Below are positions 8,998 through 18,055 of a stretch of DNA of 64,000 nucleotides, in pieces (positions within the stretch are counted from its first letter, which is position 1; each line of letters begins with the position of its first letter). A program made the position numbers and the translations under genes. The notes under the pieces were generated by a model. It worked only from the letters and a program-made list of their open reading frames with translations, had not been told where the DNA came from and ran no database searches. The DNA is from Flavobacterium cutihirudinis (GTDB lineage: Bacteria > Bacteroidota > Bacteroidia > Flavobacteriales > Flavobacteriaceae): assembly GCF_003385895.1 (NCBI RefSeq), contig NZ_QRDQ01000007.1:558001-622000 (forward strand), written 5' to 3'.

Positions 8998-9090
8998 AGT
9001 AGTTGTTGTAGTAGAAATCGTGGTAGCAGCAATCGCAGTTCTAGTTTGAACTGTCATTGTAGATTGATATTTTGTGCTGTTACTTTTCAT
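8989..9090 (-). CDS. thrL: Thr operon leader peptide (33 aa)
   Basis: An ATG at 9088-9090 opens a 33-codon frame ending in TAG at 8989-8991. The peptide contains 13 Thr and 2 Ile; its second half reads TAIAATTISTTTTTTP, with six Thr codons in a row just before the stop. This is the pattern of the enterobacterial thrL peptide, whose Thr/Ile codons stall ribosomes when charged tRNA is scarce. A TACTTTTG promoter box lies 11 bases upstream and thrA starts 185 bases downstream. Function as an attenuator is inference from composition and position; no homology to E. coli ThrL beyond composition is claimed. A chance frame with this composition in exactly this place is unlikely. Confidence 0.8.
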   Translation of the reverse strand: MKSNSTKYQSTMTVQTRTAIAATTISTTTTTTP

Positions 9091-9101
9091 TTTTGATTTT
9101 T

Positions 9102-9109
9102 CAAAAGTA
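9102..9109 (-). promoter_or_regulatory. -7 promoter box for the thr leader transcript
   Basis: TACTTTTG on the minus strand matches TAnnTTTG exactly and lies 11 bases before the leader-peptide ATG. No clear TTTG is seen at the -33 position. Confidence 0.55.
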
Positions 9110-9442
9110 CAGCTTTTAAGTAGGATTAAAAATTCTTGGTGTCTTTTTACGAATATTTTAATAATTCAAATCTCAAAAAATCAATATTGAGTATTTGTTA
9201 AAATTAAATATGCTAAATTGAAGTTTTGATAGAATTAGGGATTGTTTTTTTTCGAATGTGCCCTGACAATTAGCTGATTTTAAATAAAAAGCTTAACAAA
9301 AAACTATTTAAAGCCCTTTTGTCGGGATTACGAATTAGTTAAAAGTGAAAAACGGCGCCATCCTAAATTTTAATTATTGTGACAAAATGTTGCTTTTTAA
9401 TATTGATTTGTTGAATTTTGACGTCTTAAATTTAAAATAATC
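9110..9442. other. AT-rich intergenic region before hutH
   Basis: These 333 bases separate the divergent thr leader and hutH. They hold several poly-A/T tracts but no coding frame, no strong hairpin and no full promoter consensus that I can defend. The hutH promoter must lie here. Confidence 0.5.
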
Positions 9443-10957
9443 ATGAGAGAGATTCATTATATAAGTACTGAGACCATAACTTTAGAAACATTACAAGAGA
9501 TTTTAAGCAATAATAAAATGCTTGAATTATCAGAAGAAGCAAAAGTAAACGTTCAGAAATGTCGTGATTATCTTGACAAAAAAATGTCAACACATTCTGC
9601 ACCGATTTACGGAATCAATACTGGTTTTGGATCACTTTACAGCGTAAAAATCTCAAATGAAAATTTATCTAAGCTTCAGGAAAACTTAGTGAAATCGCAT
9701 GCTTGCGGAACAGGAGAAGAAGTTCCGGCAGAGATTGTGAAAATGATGCTTTTGCTAAAGATTCAGTCATTAAGCTACGGACATTCTGGAGTTCAGTTGA
9801 TTACTTTGCAGCGTTTAGTTGATTTTTATAACAATGACATTCTTCCAATAATCTATACACAAGGTTCACTTGGTGCTTCTGGCGATTTGGCACCTTTAGC
9901 ACATTTATCTTTGCCTTTATTAGGAGAAGGCGAAGTTCTTTTTGAAGGAAAGAAAGTGGCTTCCGCCGAAGTTTTAAAACAGTTTAATTGGGAACCGATT
10001 GTTTTGTTGTCTAAAGAAGGTTTGGCTTTGCTGAACGGAACTCAGTTTATGAGTGCATATGGAGCACATATTTTAATTAAAGCATACAAATATTCATATT
10101 TAGCTGATTTAATCGGAACAATTTCTTTGGAAGGTTTTGATGGAAGAATCGAACCTTTTAATGAATTGATACATTATATACGTCCACACAAAGGACAAAT
10201 TGTAACCGCGCAGCGCATCGCTGAATTTTTAGACGGAAGTGAAATTATCGCTCAGGAGAAGAAACACGTTCAGGATCCGTATTCTTTCCGTTGTATGCCA
10301 CAGGTTCATGGCGCTTCAAAAGATGCTATCGATTATGTTCGAAAAGTATTTAAAACCGAGATTAATTCAGTTACAGACAATCCAAACATATTTGTAGAAG
10401 CCGATCAGATTATTTCAGGAGGAAATTTTCATGGACAACCATTGGCTTTAGCTTTAGATTTTATGGCAATTGCTTTAGCAGAATTAGGAAGTATTTCTGA
10501 AAGAAGAACCTATCAGTTAATTTCAGGATTAAGAAACCTTCCGGCATTTTTAGTTGATAATCCGGGATTGAATTCAGGGTTTATGATTCCACAATACACT
10601 GCGGCAAGTATTGCTAGTCAGAATAAACAATTGGCAACTCCGTCGAGTATTGACAGTATTGTTTCGAGTAACGGACAAGAAGATCATGTAAGTATGGGGG
10701 CAAACGGTGCCACAAAAGCCTTACGAATTTTAGATAATCTGGAGCGTATTTTAGCCATTGAATTATTGAATGCTTCGCAGGCTATTGCATACAGAAATCC
10801 TTTAAAATCAAGTGATTTTATAGAAATGTTTTTAAGCAGTTATCGTGAAGTTGTGCCTTTGGTTAAGGAAGACAGAATCTTACATTATGATATTGAAAAT
10901 ACAGTTTCGTTCCTGAATAGTTTCCAAATTGAAAACGATTTGTTAACAATGGCTTAA
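9443..10957 (+). CDS. hutH: Histidine ammonia-lyase
   Basis: HutH removes ammonia from L-histidine to give urocanate, the first step of histidine breakdown. The 504-residue protein carries the Ala-Ser-Gly triad (145-147, in GSLGASGDLAPLAHL) that cyclises to the MIO cofactor, the upstream YGINTGFGSL block with the catalytic Tyr near residue 56, and the QEDHVSMGANGA block near residue 413. Related aromatic lyases (PAL, TAL) share these features, so substrate is assigned by overall bacterial HutH pattern. No hutU, hutI or hutG is adjacent, so this copy is not in a full hut operon and could serve another aromatic amino acid product. The PiT transport pair downstream is functionally unrelated. Confidence 0.88.
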   Translation: MREIHYISTETITLETLQEILSNNKMLELSEEAKVNVQKCRDYLDKKMSTHSAPIYGINTGFGSLYSVKISNENLSKLQENLVKSHACGTGEEVPAEIVKMMLLLKIQSLSYGHSGVQLITLQRLVDFYNNDILPIIYTQGSLGASGDLAPLAHLSLPLLGEGEVLFEGKKVASAEVLKQFNWEPIVLLSKEGLALLNGTQFMSAYGAHILIKAYKYSYLADLIGTISLEGFDGRIEPFNELIHYIRPHKGQIVTAQRIAEFLDGSEIIAQEKKHVQDPYSFRCMPQVHGASKDAIDYVRKVFKTEINSVTDNPNIFVEADQIISGGNFHGQPLALALDFMAIALAELGSISERRTYQLISGLRNLPAFLVDNPGLNSGFMIPQYTAASIASQNKQLATPSSIDSIVSSNGQEDHVSMGANGATKALRILDNLERILAIELLNASQAIAYRNPLKSSDFIEMFLSSYREVVPLVKEDRILHYDIENTVSFLNSFQIENDLLTMA

Positions 10958-11005
10958 CATTATAGAATATTAATGAAGTAATTTTGCGCTATCAAAAATA
11001 TAAAA

Positions 11006-11650
11006 ATGTCAATAAACAGTATTTTCCAATTTTTAGTGCCGAAAGACAAGAAATTCTTTCCACTTTTTGAAGAGGCTTCAAGCAATTTAATTGAATTAGC
11101 TTCTAACTTACACGAAGCTGTAAATCTTCCATTGAAAGAAAGAGAAATTCTTTTTCAAAAGATTGACGAATTAGAGCAAAAAGGAGAAGACATTACACGT
11201 CAGACTAACCTTGAGTTAAGCAGAAACTTTATTACTCCGTTTGACAGAGAAGATATTCATACCTTAATTACTTCAATTGATAACGTTGCTGATTATCTTC
11301 ATGGTGCGGCAAGTCGTATGAGATTGTATCAGGTTGATAAGATTACAAAATCGATCAGAAAAATGACAGAAATCAATCTTGAAGCTTGTCAAAATATTGA
11401 TAGTGCAGTAAAAGAGTTGAGAAACTTGCAGAATTTTAAGATCATTAAAGATGCTTGTTCTAGAATTAATAAACTAGAAAACAAATCTGATAACGTATAT
11501 AACAAAGCAGTTTTTGAAATTTTTGAAAACGAAACAGACGCTAAAAATATCATTAAGTATAAAGAAGTGTTATCTGTTTTAGAATCAGCAACAGACAAAT
11601 GTAAGAGTGTTGCAAACATACTAGAATCTATTTCTGTAAAACATTCTTAA
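11006..11650 (+). CDS. DUF47 / PhoU-like protein, partner of the phosphate permease
   Basis: The 214-residue all-helical protein belongs to the DUF47 (Pit accessory, TIGR00153-like) family: the opening MSINSIFQFLVPKDKKFFPLFEEAS, shown in part by FLVPKDKKFFPLFEE, and the block FDREDIHTLITSIDNVADYL near residues 85-105 are typical. Such proteins resemble PhoU and are usually encoded next to a PiT permease, as here (30-base gap, same strand). The probable role is to modulate phosphate uptake from the cytoplasmic side. It has no membrane segment. Confidence 0.88.
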   Translation: MSINSIFQFLVPKDKKFFPLFEEASSNLIELASNLHEAVNLPLKEREILFQKIDELEQKGEDITRQTNLELSRNFITPFDREDIHTLITSIDNVADYLHGAASRMRLYQVDKITKSIRKMTEINLEACQNIDSAVKELRNLQNFKIIKDACSRINKLENKSDNVYNKAVFEIFENETDAKNIIKYKEVLSVLESATDKCKSVANILESISVKHS

Positions 11651-11680
11651 TTCAATTTTTCATTCTGAAGTTATAATTTT

Positions 11681-13015
11681 ATGACGCTACTTATATTAAT
11701 TATAGTATTAGCTTTAATTTTTGATTACATCAATGGTTTTCATGATGCAGCAAATGCTATAGCGACTGTTGTTGCAACAAAGGTTTTAACACCTTTTCAG
11801 GCGGTTGTCTGGGCAGCATTTTTTAACTTTTTGGCTTATTGGGTTTTTGGATTTGGTGTTGCGGATACTGTTGCAAAAACAGCGCACACAATGGAAATAA
11901 ACCTTGTTGTTATCCTGGCCGGAGTAATAGCGGCAATCTGCTGGAATTTATTGACTTGGTGGTTAGGAATTCCGTCAAGTTCTTCACATACATTAATTGG
12001 AGGTTTTGCCGGAGCAGCTGTGGCACATGCTATTGCAGTTCATGGTTTCTCAGGTTATGTTGGAGAAGATGGAGCAACTCATTATTGGTATGAAATTGTA
12101 AGCTGGTATAAGGCAGGAAAAGATGGTGCAATGCCTTCCGGAGTTCTTATTATTATTGCTTTTATTGTTTTAGCACCTTTATTAGGAGCTTTAGCATCTT
12201 ACCTAATTTCGATTTGGTTGTTAAATGCTTCTAGAAAAAGTATTGGTCCTAAAATTTTTACAGTGCTTTTAATGATTGCTACTGTGTGGTTTGTTTATTC
12301 TCAAATGGTTCCATACTCTGAAATAGAAAAGCCAAGATTTGATTCTCATTTCTGGAGTGTTGCTTTTGAAGCGCATAACATTAAATGGTTTTTAGTTGCT
12401 TTTATTATCTTAACGGTTAGTGCGTTTTGTTTAATATTCAGTAGTTTAAATCTTCACCAAGCTGATGCTGCTTTGAAAAAAATGCAATTATTATCTTCTG
12501 CGGCTTTTAGTTTAGGTCACGGAGGTAATGATTCTCAAAAAGTAATGGGTATTATTGCAGCTGCGGTTGCAGTATATATCAATACAAATCCTGGTGTTCA
12601 TATGGATGCCTGGTTGGATGTAGTTTTACCAAATGATGATGCAGGTATTAAAGGTGTAATGCCGAGCTGGATTCCTTTAGCGTGTTATTCTGCAATTGCT
12701 GCAGGAACTTTAAGTGGTGGATGGAAAATTGTGAAAACAATGGGTTCTAAAATCACAAAAGTAAGTTCATTTGAAGGTGTTGCTGCTGAAACAGCTGGAG
12801 CTTTAACGCTTTACTTTACAGAACACTTGAAAATTCCGGTAAGTACAACGCATACCATTACAGGATCAATCATTGGAGTTGGATTAACAAAACGTGTTTC
12901 TGCAGTTCGTTGGGGAGTTACGGTAAGTTTAATCTGGGCATGGATCTTGACTATTCCAATTTCAGCTTTATTGGCAGGTTTGGTTTATTTTTTACTGAGC
13001 GTATTTATTTCGTAA
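11681..13015 (+). CDS. pit: Inorganic phosphate transporter, PiT family
   Basis: This 444-residue polytopic membrane protein is a low-affinity phosphate:cation symporter of the inner membrane. The two family signature blocks, internally related, are visible: DYINGFHDAANAIATVVAT near residues 10-28 and FSLGHGGNDSQKVMG near residues 280-294. The motif GIPSSSSHTLIGG (about 97-109) and its partner KIPVSTTHTITGS (about 386-398) are the paired ion/phosphate-binding segments. About ten hydrophobic helices can be drawn. It forms a transcription unit with the DUF47 gene before it and is closed by a strong terminator at 13066-13100. The large loop around residues 135-160 and 205-240 is longer than in E. 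coli PitA, as usual for this phylum. Confidence 0.95.
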   Translation: MTLLILIIVLALIFDYINGFHDAANAIATVVATKVLTPFQAVVWAAFFNFLAYWVFGFGVADTVAKTAHTMEINLVVILAGVIAAICWNLLTWWLGIPSSSSHTLIGGFAGAAVAHAIAVHGFSGYVGEDGATHYWYEIVSWYKAGKDGAMPSGVLIIIAFIVLAPLLGALASYLISIWLLNASRKSIGPKIFTVLLMIATVWFVYSQMVPYSEIEKPRFDSHFWSVAFEAHNIKWFLVAFIILTVSAFCLIFSSLNLHQADAALKKMQLLSSAAFSLGHGGNDSQKVMGIIAAAVAVYINTNPGVHMDAWLDVVLPNDDAGIKGVMPSWIPLACYSAIAAGTLSGGWKIVKTMGSKITKVSSFEGVAAETAGALTLYFTEHLKIPVSTTHTITGSIIGVGLTKRVSAVRWGVTVSLIWAWILTIPISALLAGLVYFLLSVFIS

Positions 13016-13065
13016 AATGATTAATGTAAAATGTGAGATTTAAATCGCATTTTGTAAACATATTT

Positions 13066-13100
13066 AAAAAACCGATTTCAAACTGAAATCGGTTTTTTTT
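13066..13100 (+). terminator. Terminator after pit
   Basis: AAAAACCGATTTCA and TGAAATCGGTTTTT form a 14-bp stem followed by a T-run; it sits between convergent genes and can serve both. Confidence 0.88.
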
Positions 13101-13113
13101 GTTTGTTTTTATA

Positions 13114-13641
13114 TTAAAACTTTTGAAGGTTTTTATGGTTATGTTTTCGCTTGTAATGTGTTTGTTTAAGATGTTTCTGATCTTTCTGATCTTTCGAAAT
13201 TACACTAATAGTTCCGTCGATTTCAAGCATAGCAAGTTTAATGTCTGTTAGGTGCTCTAAGCCGTGTTCGCGCGCTGCTTCTTTTAATTCTTCATGCGAA
13301 ATATCTAGCCTGCTTAAAGTGTTAAAATCCAATACACCATTATGAATTAATATTTCAGGTTTATCAAGTATTAAATCACCTAGAGTTTTGAATCTTTTTG
13401 TGAGTTTTTTGATTGCAAAGTTTATGGCAAACAAAACTAAAGCCGCAACTAAACCTCCAATAAGACTAGTGTCAGGTCCGACCATTGCATTTTGAACCGA
13501 GTTACTGATTAGTAAGATTAGAATAATGTCGGCAGTGTTTAATTGTGAAAGTTCTTTTTTGCCAAAGACGCGAAGAGCAATCGTCATAAAGAAATAGACG
13601 GCAACACTTCGTATTATAATATCTAAATAGGGGAAAACCAT
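13114..13641 (-). CDS. DUF421 (YetF-like) membrane protein
   Basis: The 175-residue protein shows three N-terminal membrane helices (about residues 8-24, 38-55, 62-80), with LRVFGKKELSQLNTADIILILLISN between the first two typical of the YetF/DUF421 family (shown here in part by FGKKELSQLNTADIIL). A soluble domain follows with KPEILIHNGVLDFNTLSR and LAMLEIDGTISVISK. Function is unknown; Bacillus members are spore- or envelope-associated. It is shorter than the second DUF421 gene at 50951-51643 and lacks that protein's zinc ribbon; the tail is Lys/His-rich. It follows a terminator, so it is a single-gene unit. Confidence 0.88.
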   Translation of the reverse strand: MVFPYLDIIIRSVAVYFFMTIALRVFGKKELSQLNTADIILILLISNSVQNAMVGPDTSLIGGLVAALVLFAINFAIKKLTKRFKTLGDLILDKPEILIHNGVLDFNTLSRLDISHEELKEAAREHGLEHLTDIKLAMLEIDGTISVISKDQKDQKHLKQTHYKRKHNHKNLQKF

Positions 13642-13667
13642 ATTTTTTTATTTTAAAGTTAAATAAA

Positions 13668-13702
13668 AAAGCTTTGACAAAGTTTAAAACTTTATCAAAG
13701 CT
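13668..13702 (-). terminator. Terminator after the RimB-RimK fusion gene
   Basis: AGCTTTGACAAAGTTT and AAACTTTATCAAAGCT pair over 16 positions with one mismatch and almost no loop; on the minus strand TTTTTT follows. Confidence 0.75.
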
Positions 13703-13742
13703 GCTAAATTATTTAGATGTGATTAAGTTTAAATGAACTTAA

Positions 13743-15110
13743 TTATAGTTTAAAATTCTTTTCAATAGCTTTAATCATTTCTCCGGCAACATCTTTATTT
13801 GTTGCGCCTTCGATTCCTTCAAGACCTGGAGAAGAGTTTACTTCAAGCAATAATGGACCTTTAGAAGAACGAATAATGTCCACGCCAGCTACTTTTAAAT
13901 CCATTGCTTTTGCGGCTTTAATAGCGATCTTTTTTTCTTCTGCAGTAACTTTGATTACGGATGCTGTTCCGCCAAGGTGGATATTAGCTCTAAACTCACC
14001 CGGCATAGCTTCACGCTGAATTGCGGCAACGACTTTTCCGTCAATTACAAAACAGCGAATGTCTTTTCCGTTTGCTTCTTTAATAAATTCTTGAACTAAG
14101 ATATTGGCATTTAAACTTTTGAAAGCATTAATAACACTTTCGGCAGCTTTTTTGGTTTCGGCCAAAACAACCCCTTTTCCTTGTGTTCCTTCTAATAATT
14201 TCACAATTAGCGGTGAACCGCCTACCATTTTAATTAAGTTGTCTGTATCAAGCGGAGAATTAGCAAATCCAGTTGTTGGAATATCAATACCACTATTCAA
14301 AAGTAATTGCAATGAGTATAATTTATCACGCGATTGTGTTATGGCTGTCGCCGAATTTAAAACGAAAACTTTCAAAGCCTCAAACTGACGAGTCAAAGCA
14401 CAACCGTAAAAAGTAATGCTCGGTCGGATTCTCGGAATAATAGCGTCAAACTGATTTAAGATTTTTCCGCCTCTATAGTGGATTTCCGGAGTTTTGGCAT
14501 CCAGCTTCATATAACATTCTTTGATGTTCAAAAAATGCATTTCATGACCGCGCATTTCGCCAGCTTCCATAATTCTTTTATTACTGTATAATTCCGGATT
14601 ACTAGCCAAAAGACCAATTCTTAAACCAGAACTTGCTTTCTCTGAGTTTTTGTATAATTCTTTAAGCGATTCGGGAGTTGGCTGACCTAAAAGATATTTT
14701 TCTTCAGGATCTACCAAAACGCGTCCGCTCATGGCTTCACGTCCTAAAAGCATTCTGAAACCCATTGAGTCACGATTGGTTAAGGTCATTTCAATTGGCC
14801 ATTTTGTATCGCCTATTTTTAAACTTGTTTGGATTACGTAACGGTGTTCTCTAAATCCGCTTGAGCTTTTTACAATCCTTTTGTCGACAAGCGGTGCTTC
14901 GCAATGAATTATGGTTTTGATATTATTCTGAATCGGATTAATATCAAATTTTACCCAATTGGCATCATTTTTTATAAAAGGAGCTATGTTTAAAGCGTGC
15001 ATCGCCGAAGTTTTGGCACCAGAATCTACACGAGCCTTGATTGTAGGGATTCCAAGTTCTGGAAATGAGCACCATTCTTCGCTACCTAAAATGACCTTGT
15101 TTTGAAGCAT
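13743..15110 (-). CDS. rimK: Fusion of a RimB-type retropepsin-like protease domain with a RimK-type ATP-grasp ligase
   Basis: Residues about 1-150 form an 'ATP-dependent zinc protease' (RimB, DUF785-like) domain: [16 protein letters not shown] carries the retropepsin-like Asp-Ser-Gly-Ala, and [18 protein letters not shown] is the conserved second block. Residues about 165-455 form a RimK ATP-grasp ligase, with [30 protein letters not shown] and [19 protein letters not shown] as ATP- and metal-binding blocks. In Pseudomonas, RimK adds glutamates to ribosomal protein S6 and RimB removes or trims them; a single-chain version would join writer and eraser. Domain identity is firm; substrate in this organism is inference. 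It is a one-gene unit between two terminators. Confidence 0.88.
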   Translation of the reverse strand: MLQNKVILGSEEWCSFPELGIPTIKARVDSGAKTSAMHALNIAPFIKNDANWVKFDINPIQNNIKTIIHCEAPLVDKRIVKSSSGFREHRYVIQTSLKIGDTKWPIEMTLTNRDSMGFRMLLGREAMSGRVLVDPEEKYLLGQPTPESLKELYKNSEKASSGLRIGLLASNPELYSNKRIMEAGEMRGHEMHFLNIKECYMKLDAKTPEIHYRGGKILNQFDAIIPRIRPSITFYGCALTRQFEALKVFVLNSATAITQSRDKLYSLQLLLNSGIDIPTTGFANSPLDTDNLIKMVGGSPLIVKLLEGTQGKGVVLAETKKAAESVINAFKSLNANILVQEFIKEANGKDIRCFVIDGKVVAAIQREAMPGEFRANIHLGGTASVIKVTAEEKKIAIKAAKAMDLKVAGVDIIRSSKGPLLLEVNSSPGLEGIEGATNKDVAGEMIKAIEKNFKL

Positions 15111-15187
15111 ATTTTGTTTTTTATTATAGAATTTAAATTCAAAAATAGCTATTTGCTTTTATTAAAGATAGTGATTTTTAATAAAAA

Positions 15188-15222
15188 AAATACCCGTTAT
15201 GTTATGAAAACGTAACGGGCAT
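15188..15222 (-). terminator. Terminator after clpC
   Basis: CCCGTTA and TAACGGG form the stem core around a T/A-rich loop; on the minus strand the hairpin is followed by eight T residues. Confidence 0.85.
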
Positions 15223-15250
15223 GTTATTAGTGTTATAAATTTTGACTAAT

Positions 15251-17797
15251 TTATTGATTAGTCGGTTCTTCAGCTTTATGAATTTCTACTGATAGTTCTT
15301 GCGAATCATCTTTTAGGTCCATCATGATTTCGTCGCCTGAATGTATTTTCGAAGTAATAATTTCTTCTGCCAATAAATCTTCAACGTATTTCTGAATGGC
15401 TCTTTTTAATGGTCTCGCACCAAACTGTTTGTCAAAACCTTTTTCTGCAATAAACGCTTTTGCTTTATCAGTTAAGCTTAGTTTGTAGCCTAACTCAGCA
15501 ATACGAGAATAAAGTTTTTTCAATTCGATTTCGATAATCAAATCAATATCGGCTTTTTCTAAAGCATTAAATACAATTACATCGTCAATTCGGTTTAAGA
15601 ACTCAGGAGCAAAAGTTTTTTTCAATGCATTTTCGATGATGCTTTTCGAGTTTTCATCAGCTTGAGCTGTTCTTGCAGCTGTACCAAAACCAACACCTTG
15701 TCCGAAATCTTTCAACTGACGTGCACCAACATTAGATGTCATGATAATAATAGTGTTTTTGAAATCGATTTTACGACCTAAACTATCTGTTAAATATCCA
15801 TCATCTAAAACCTGAAGCATCATATTAAACACATCTGGATGTGCTTTTTCGATCTCATCTAAAAGTACAACACAATATGGTTTTCTACGAACTTTCTCTG
15901 TTAATTGACCGCCTTCTTCGTAACCAACGTATCCCGGAGGCGCTCCAACTAGACGAGAGATTGCAAATTTTTCCATGTACTCGCTCATGTCGATACGAAC
16001 TAACGCATCTTCAGAATCAAATAGTTCTTTTGCTAAAACTTTAGCTAATTGTGTTTTACCAACTCCAGTTTGACCTAAGAAAATAAACGAACCAATTGGT
16101 TTGTTAGGATCTTTAAGTCCGGCTCTGTTACGTTGAATAGAACGTGCAATTTTTAAAACAGCTTCATTTTGACCAATTACTTTGTTTTGAATCAATTCAG
16201 GTAATTTGGCTAACTTGTTGCTTTCAGTTTGTGCAATTCGGTTTACAGGAATTCCAGTCATCATAGAAACAACATCGGCTACATTATCTTCAGTAACTTC
16301 AATTCTGTTGTTTTTAGAATCTTCTTCCCATTGTTCCTGAGCTAAAGCAAGATCTTTTTCGATACGTTTTTCATCATCGCGAAGTTTGGCTGCTTCTTCA
16401 TATTTTTGTTTTTTAACAACCATATTTTTCATTTCGCGAACTTCTTCCAACTGACGTTCCAAATCCAAAATTTGTTTCGGAACATCAATGTTTGTGATGT
16501 GTACGCGAGAACCAGCTTCGTCCATAGCGTCAATCGCTTTGTCTGGTAAGAAACGCTCAGACATATATCTGTTTGTTAGCTTAACACAAGCTTCGATTGC
16601 TTCTTGAGTATATGTTACGTTATGGTGATCTTCGTATTTGTCTTTTACGTTGTTCAAAATAGCAATAGTTTCTTCAACAGAAGTTGGCTCAACAATTACT
16701 TTTTGGAAACGTCTTTCTAGTGCACCATCTTTTTCAATATATTGTCTGTACTCATCAAGAGTAGTAGCACCAATACATTGAATTTCGCCTCTTGCTAAAG
16801 CAGGTTTGAACATGTTTGAAGCATCAAGTGAACCAGTTGCTCCTCCGGCGCCTACAATAGTGTGAATTTCATCAATGAAAAGAATGATATCGTCGTTTTT
16901 CTCCAGCTCGTTCATTACAGCTTTCATTCTTTCTTCAAATTGTCCTCTGTATTTAGTTCCGGCAACTAAGCTTGCTAGATCCAATGTCACAACACGTTTG
17001 TTGAAAAGAATACGAGATACTTTCTTTTGGATGATACGTAAAGCCAGTCCTTCTGCAATAGCAGATTTACCAACTCCAGGCTCTCCAATAAGAAGCGGGT
17101 TGTTCTTTTTTCTTCGGCTTAAAATTTGCGAAACACGTTCAATTTCTTTTTCGCGTCCTACAACAGGATCTAGTTTTCCTTCTTCAGCCATTTCTGTTAA
17201 ATCTCTCCCAAAATTATCTAAAACCGGAGTTTTCGACTTTTTGTTTGACTTATTGGCTGGATTATTAAAACTGCTTTCCTTTAGACTGTCATCTTGTCCT
17301 GAATCGTCATTATACGATTCGTTTCTTGGCAAGTTTTCTAAGAATTCTTCTTCGTTTGGAGTCATATTTAAGTATTGTTCTTTAGCTATGTCATAATCTA
17401 TTTTTAGTTTATTCAATAGCTTGGTTGTTGGATCGTTTTCGTTTCGTAAGATGCATAAAAGCAGGTGTGCTGTGCTAATCGATGAACTTTGAAATACTTT
17501 TGCTTCCAGAAAAGTGGTCTTCAGGGCTCTTTCTGCCTGTCGGGTAAGATGAAGATTTTTCTTTTCGGCATTTACTTCAACGCTGTGATTGGCTGGACTC
17601 AGTATTTCTACTTTCCTGCGTAAATGATCTAAATCGACTGCTAGGTTATTAAGTATATGAATAGCTTTTCCGTTACCATCTCTTAAAATGCCCAGCATTA
17701 GATGTTCAGTACCAATAAAGTCGTGTCCTAAACGAAGGGCTTCTTCTTTACTGTATGTAATAACATCTTTTACTCTTGGTGAAAAATTATCATCCAT
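15251..17797 (-). CDS. clpC: ATP-dependent Clp protease ATP-binding subunit ClpC
   Basis: ClpC is a Hsp100 unfoldase that feeds proteins to ClpP and controls proteolysis under stress. The 848-residue order is: double Clp N-repeat (about 1-145), an acidic/Ser-Asn linker (150-190), first AAA+ domain with Walker A GEPGVGKS (238-245), a middle region with a UVR-type motif KKQKYEEAAKLRDDEKRIE that marks ClpC rather than ClpB or ClpA, and second AAA+ domain with GQTGVGKT and the pore loop PPGYVGYEEGG. The C-terminal tail is acidic. It is divergent from gyrA with 258 bases between them, and a strong terminator follows. No ctsR or mcsB neighbour is present, as expected outside Firmicutes. Confidence 0.95.
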   Translation of the reverse strand: MDDNFSPRVKDVITYSKEEALRLGHDFIGTEHLMLGILRDGNGKAIHILNNLAVDLDHLRRKVEILSPANHSVEVNAEKKNLHLTRQAERALKTTFLEAKVFQSSSISTAHLLLCILRNENDPTTKLLNKLKIDYDIAKEQYLNMTPNEEEFLENLPRNESYNDDSGQDDSLKESSFNNPANKSNKKSKTPVLDNFGRDLTEMAEEGKLDPVVGREKEIERVSQILSRRKKNNPLLIGEPGVGKSAIAEGLALRIIQKKVSRILFNKRVVTLDLASLVAGTKYRGQFEERMKAVMNELEKNDDIILFIDEIHTIVGAGGATGSLDASNMFKPALARGEIQCIGATTLDEYRQYIEKDGALERRFQKVIVEPTSVEETIAILNNVKDKYEDHHNVTYTQEAIEACVKLTNRYMSERFLPDKAIDAMDEAGSRVHITNIDVPKQILDLERQLEEVREMKNMVVKKQKYEEAAKLRDDEKRIEKDLALAQEQWEEDSKNNRIEVTEDNVADVVSMMTGIPVNRIAQTESNKLAKLPELIQNKVIGQNEAVLKIARSIQRNRAGLKDPNKPIGSFIFLGQTGVGKTQLAKVLAKELFDSEDALVRIDMSEYMEKFAISRLVGAPPGYVGYEEGGQLTEKVRRKPYCVVLLDEIEKAHPDVFNMMLQVLDDGYLTDSLGRKIDFKNTIIIMTSNVGARQLKDFGQGVGFGTAARTAQADENSKSIIENALKKTFAPEFLNRIDDVIVFNALEKADIDLIIEIELKKLYSRIAELGYKLSLTDKAKAFIAEKGFDKQFGARPLKRAIQKYVEDLLAEEIITSKIHSGDEIMMDLKDDSQELSVEIHKAEEPTNQ

Positions 17798-18055
17798 AAT
17801 ATATAATTGGTATTGTAAATTTAGTGAATTACAGTTTGAAAAACAAAAACCGTACCTATCGCGAACAGCTGTCAGCTAATTGACAAAAAAAATAACAATA
17901 AAACCGTTAAAAAACGCTTAATTTATTAACTAAAAGCGAAAATAAAGTTGTTAATAAATCATTGAAATAAGTGTAAGGAAATAGCTGAAAAAATTTCAAA
18001 AAAACGTATCTTGGCACGCTTTGAAACTAATATAATTATTTAAACATAACAACTT

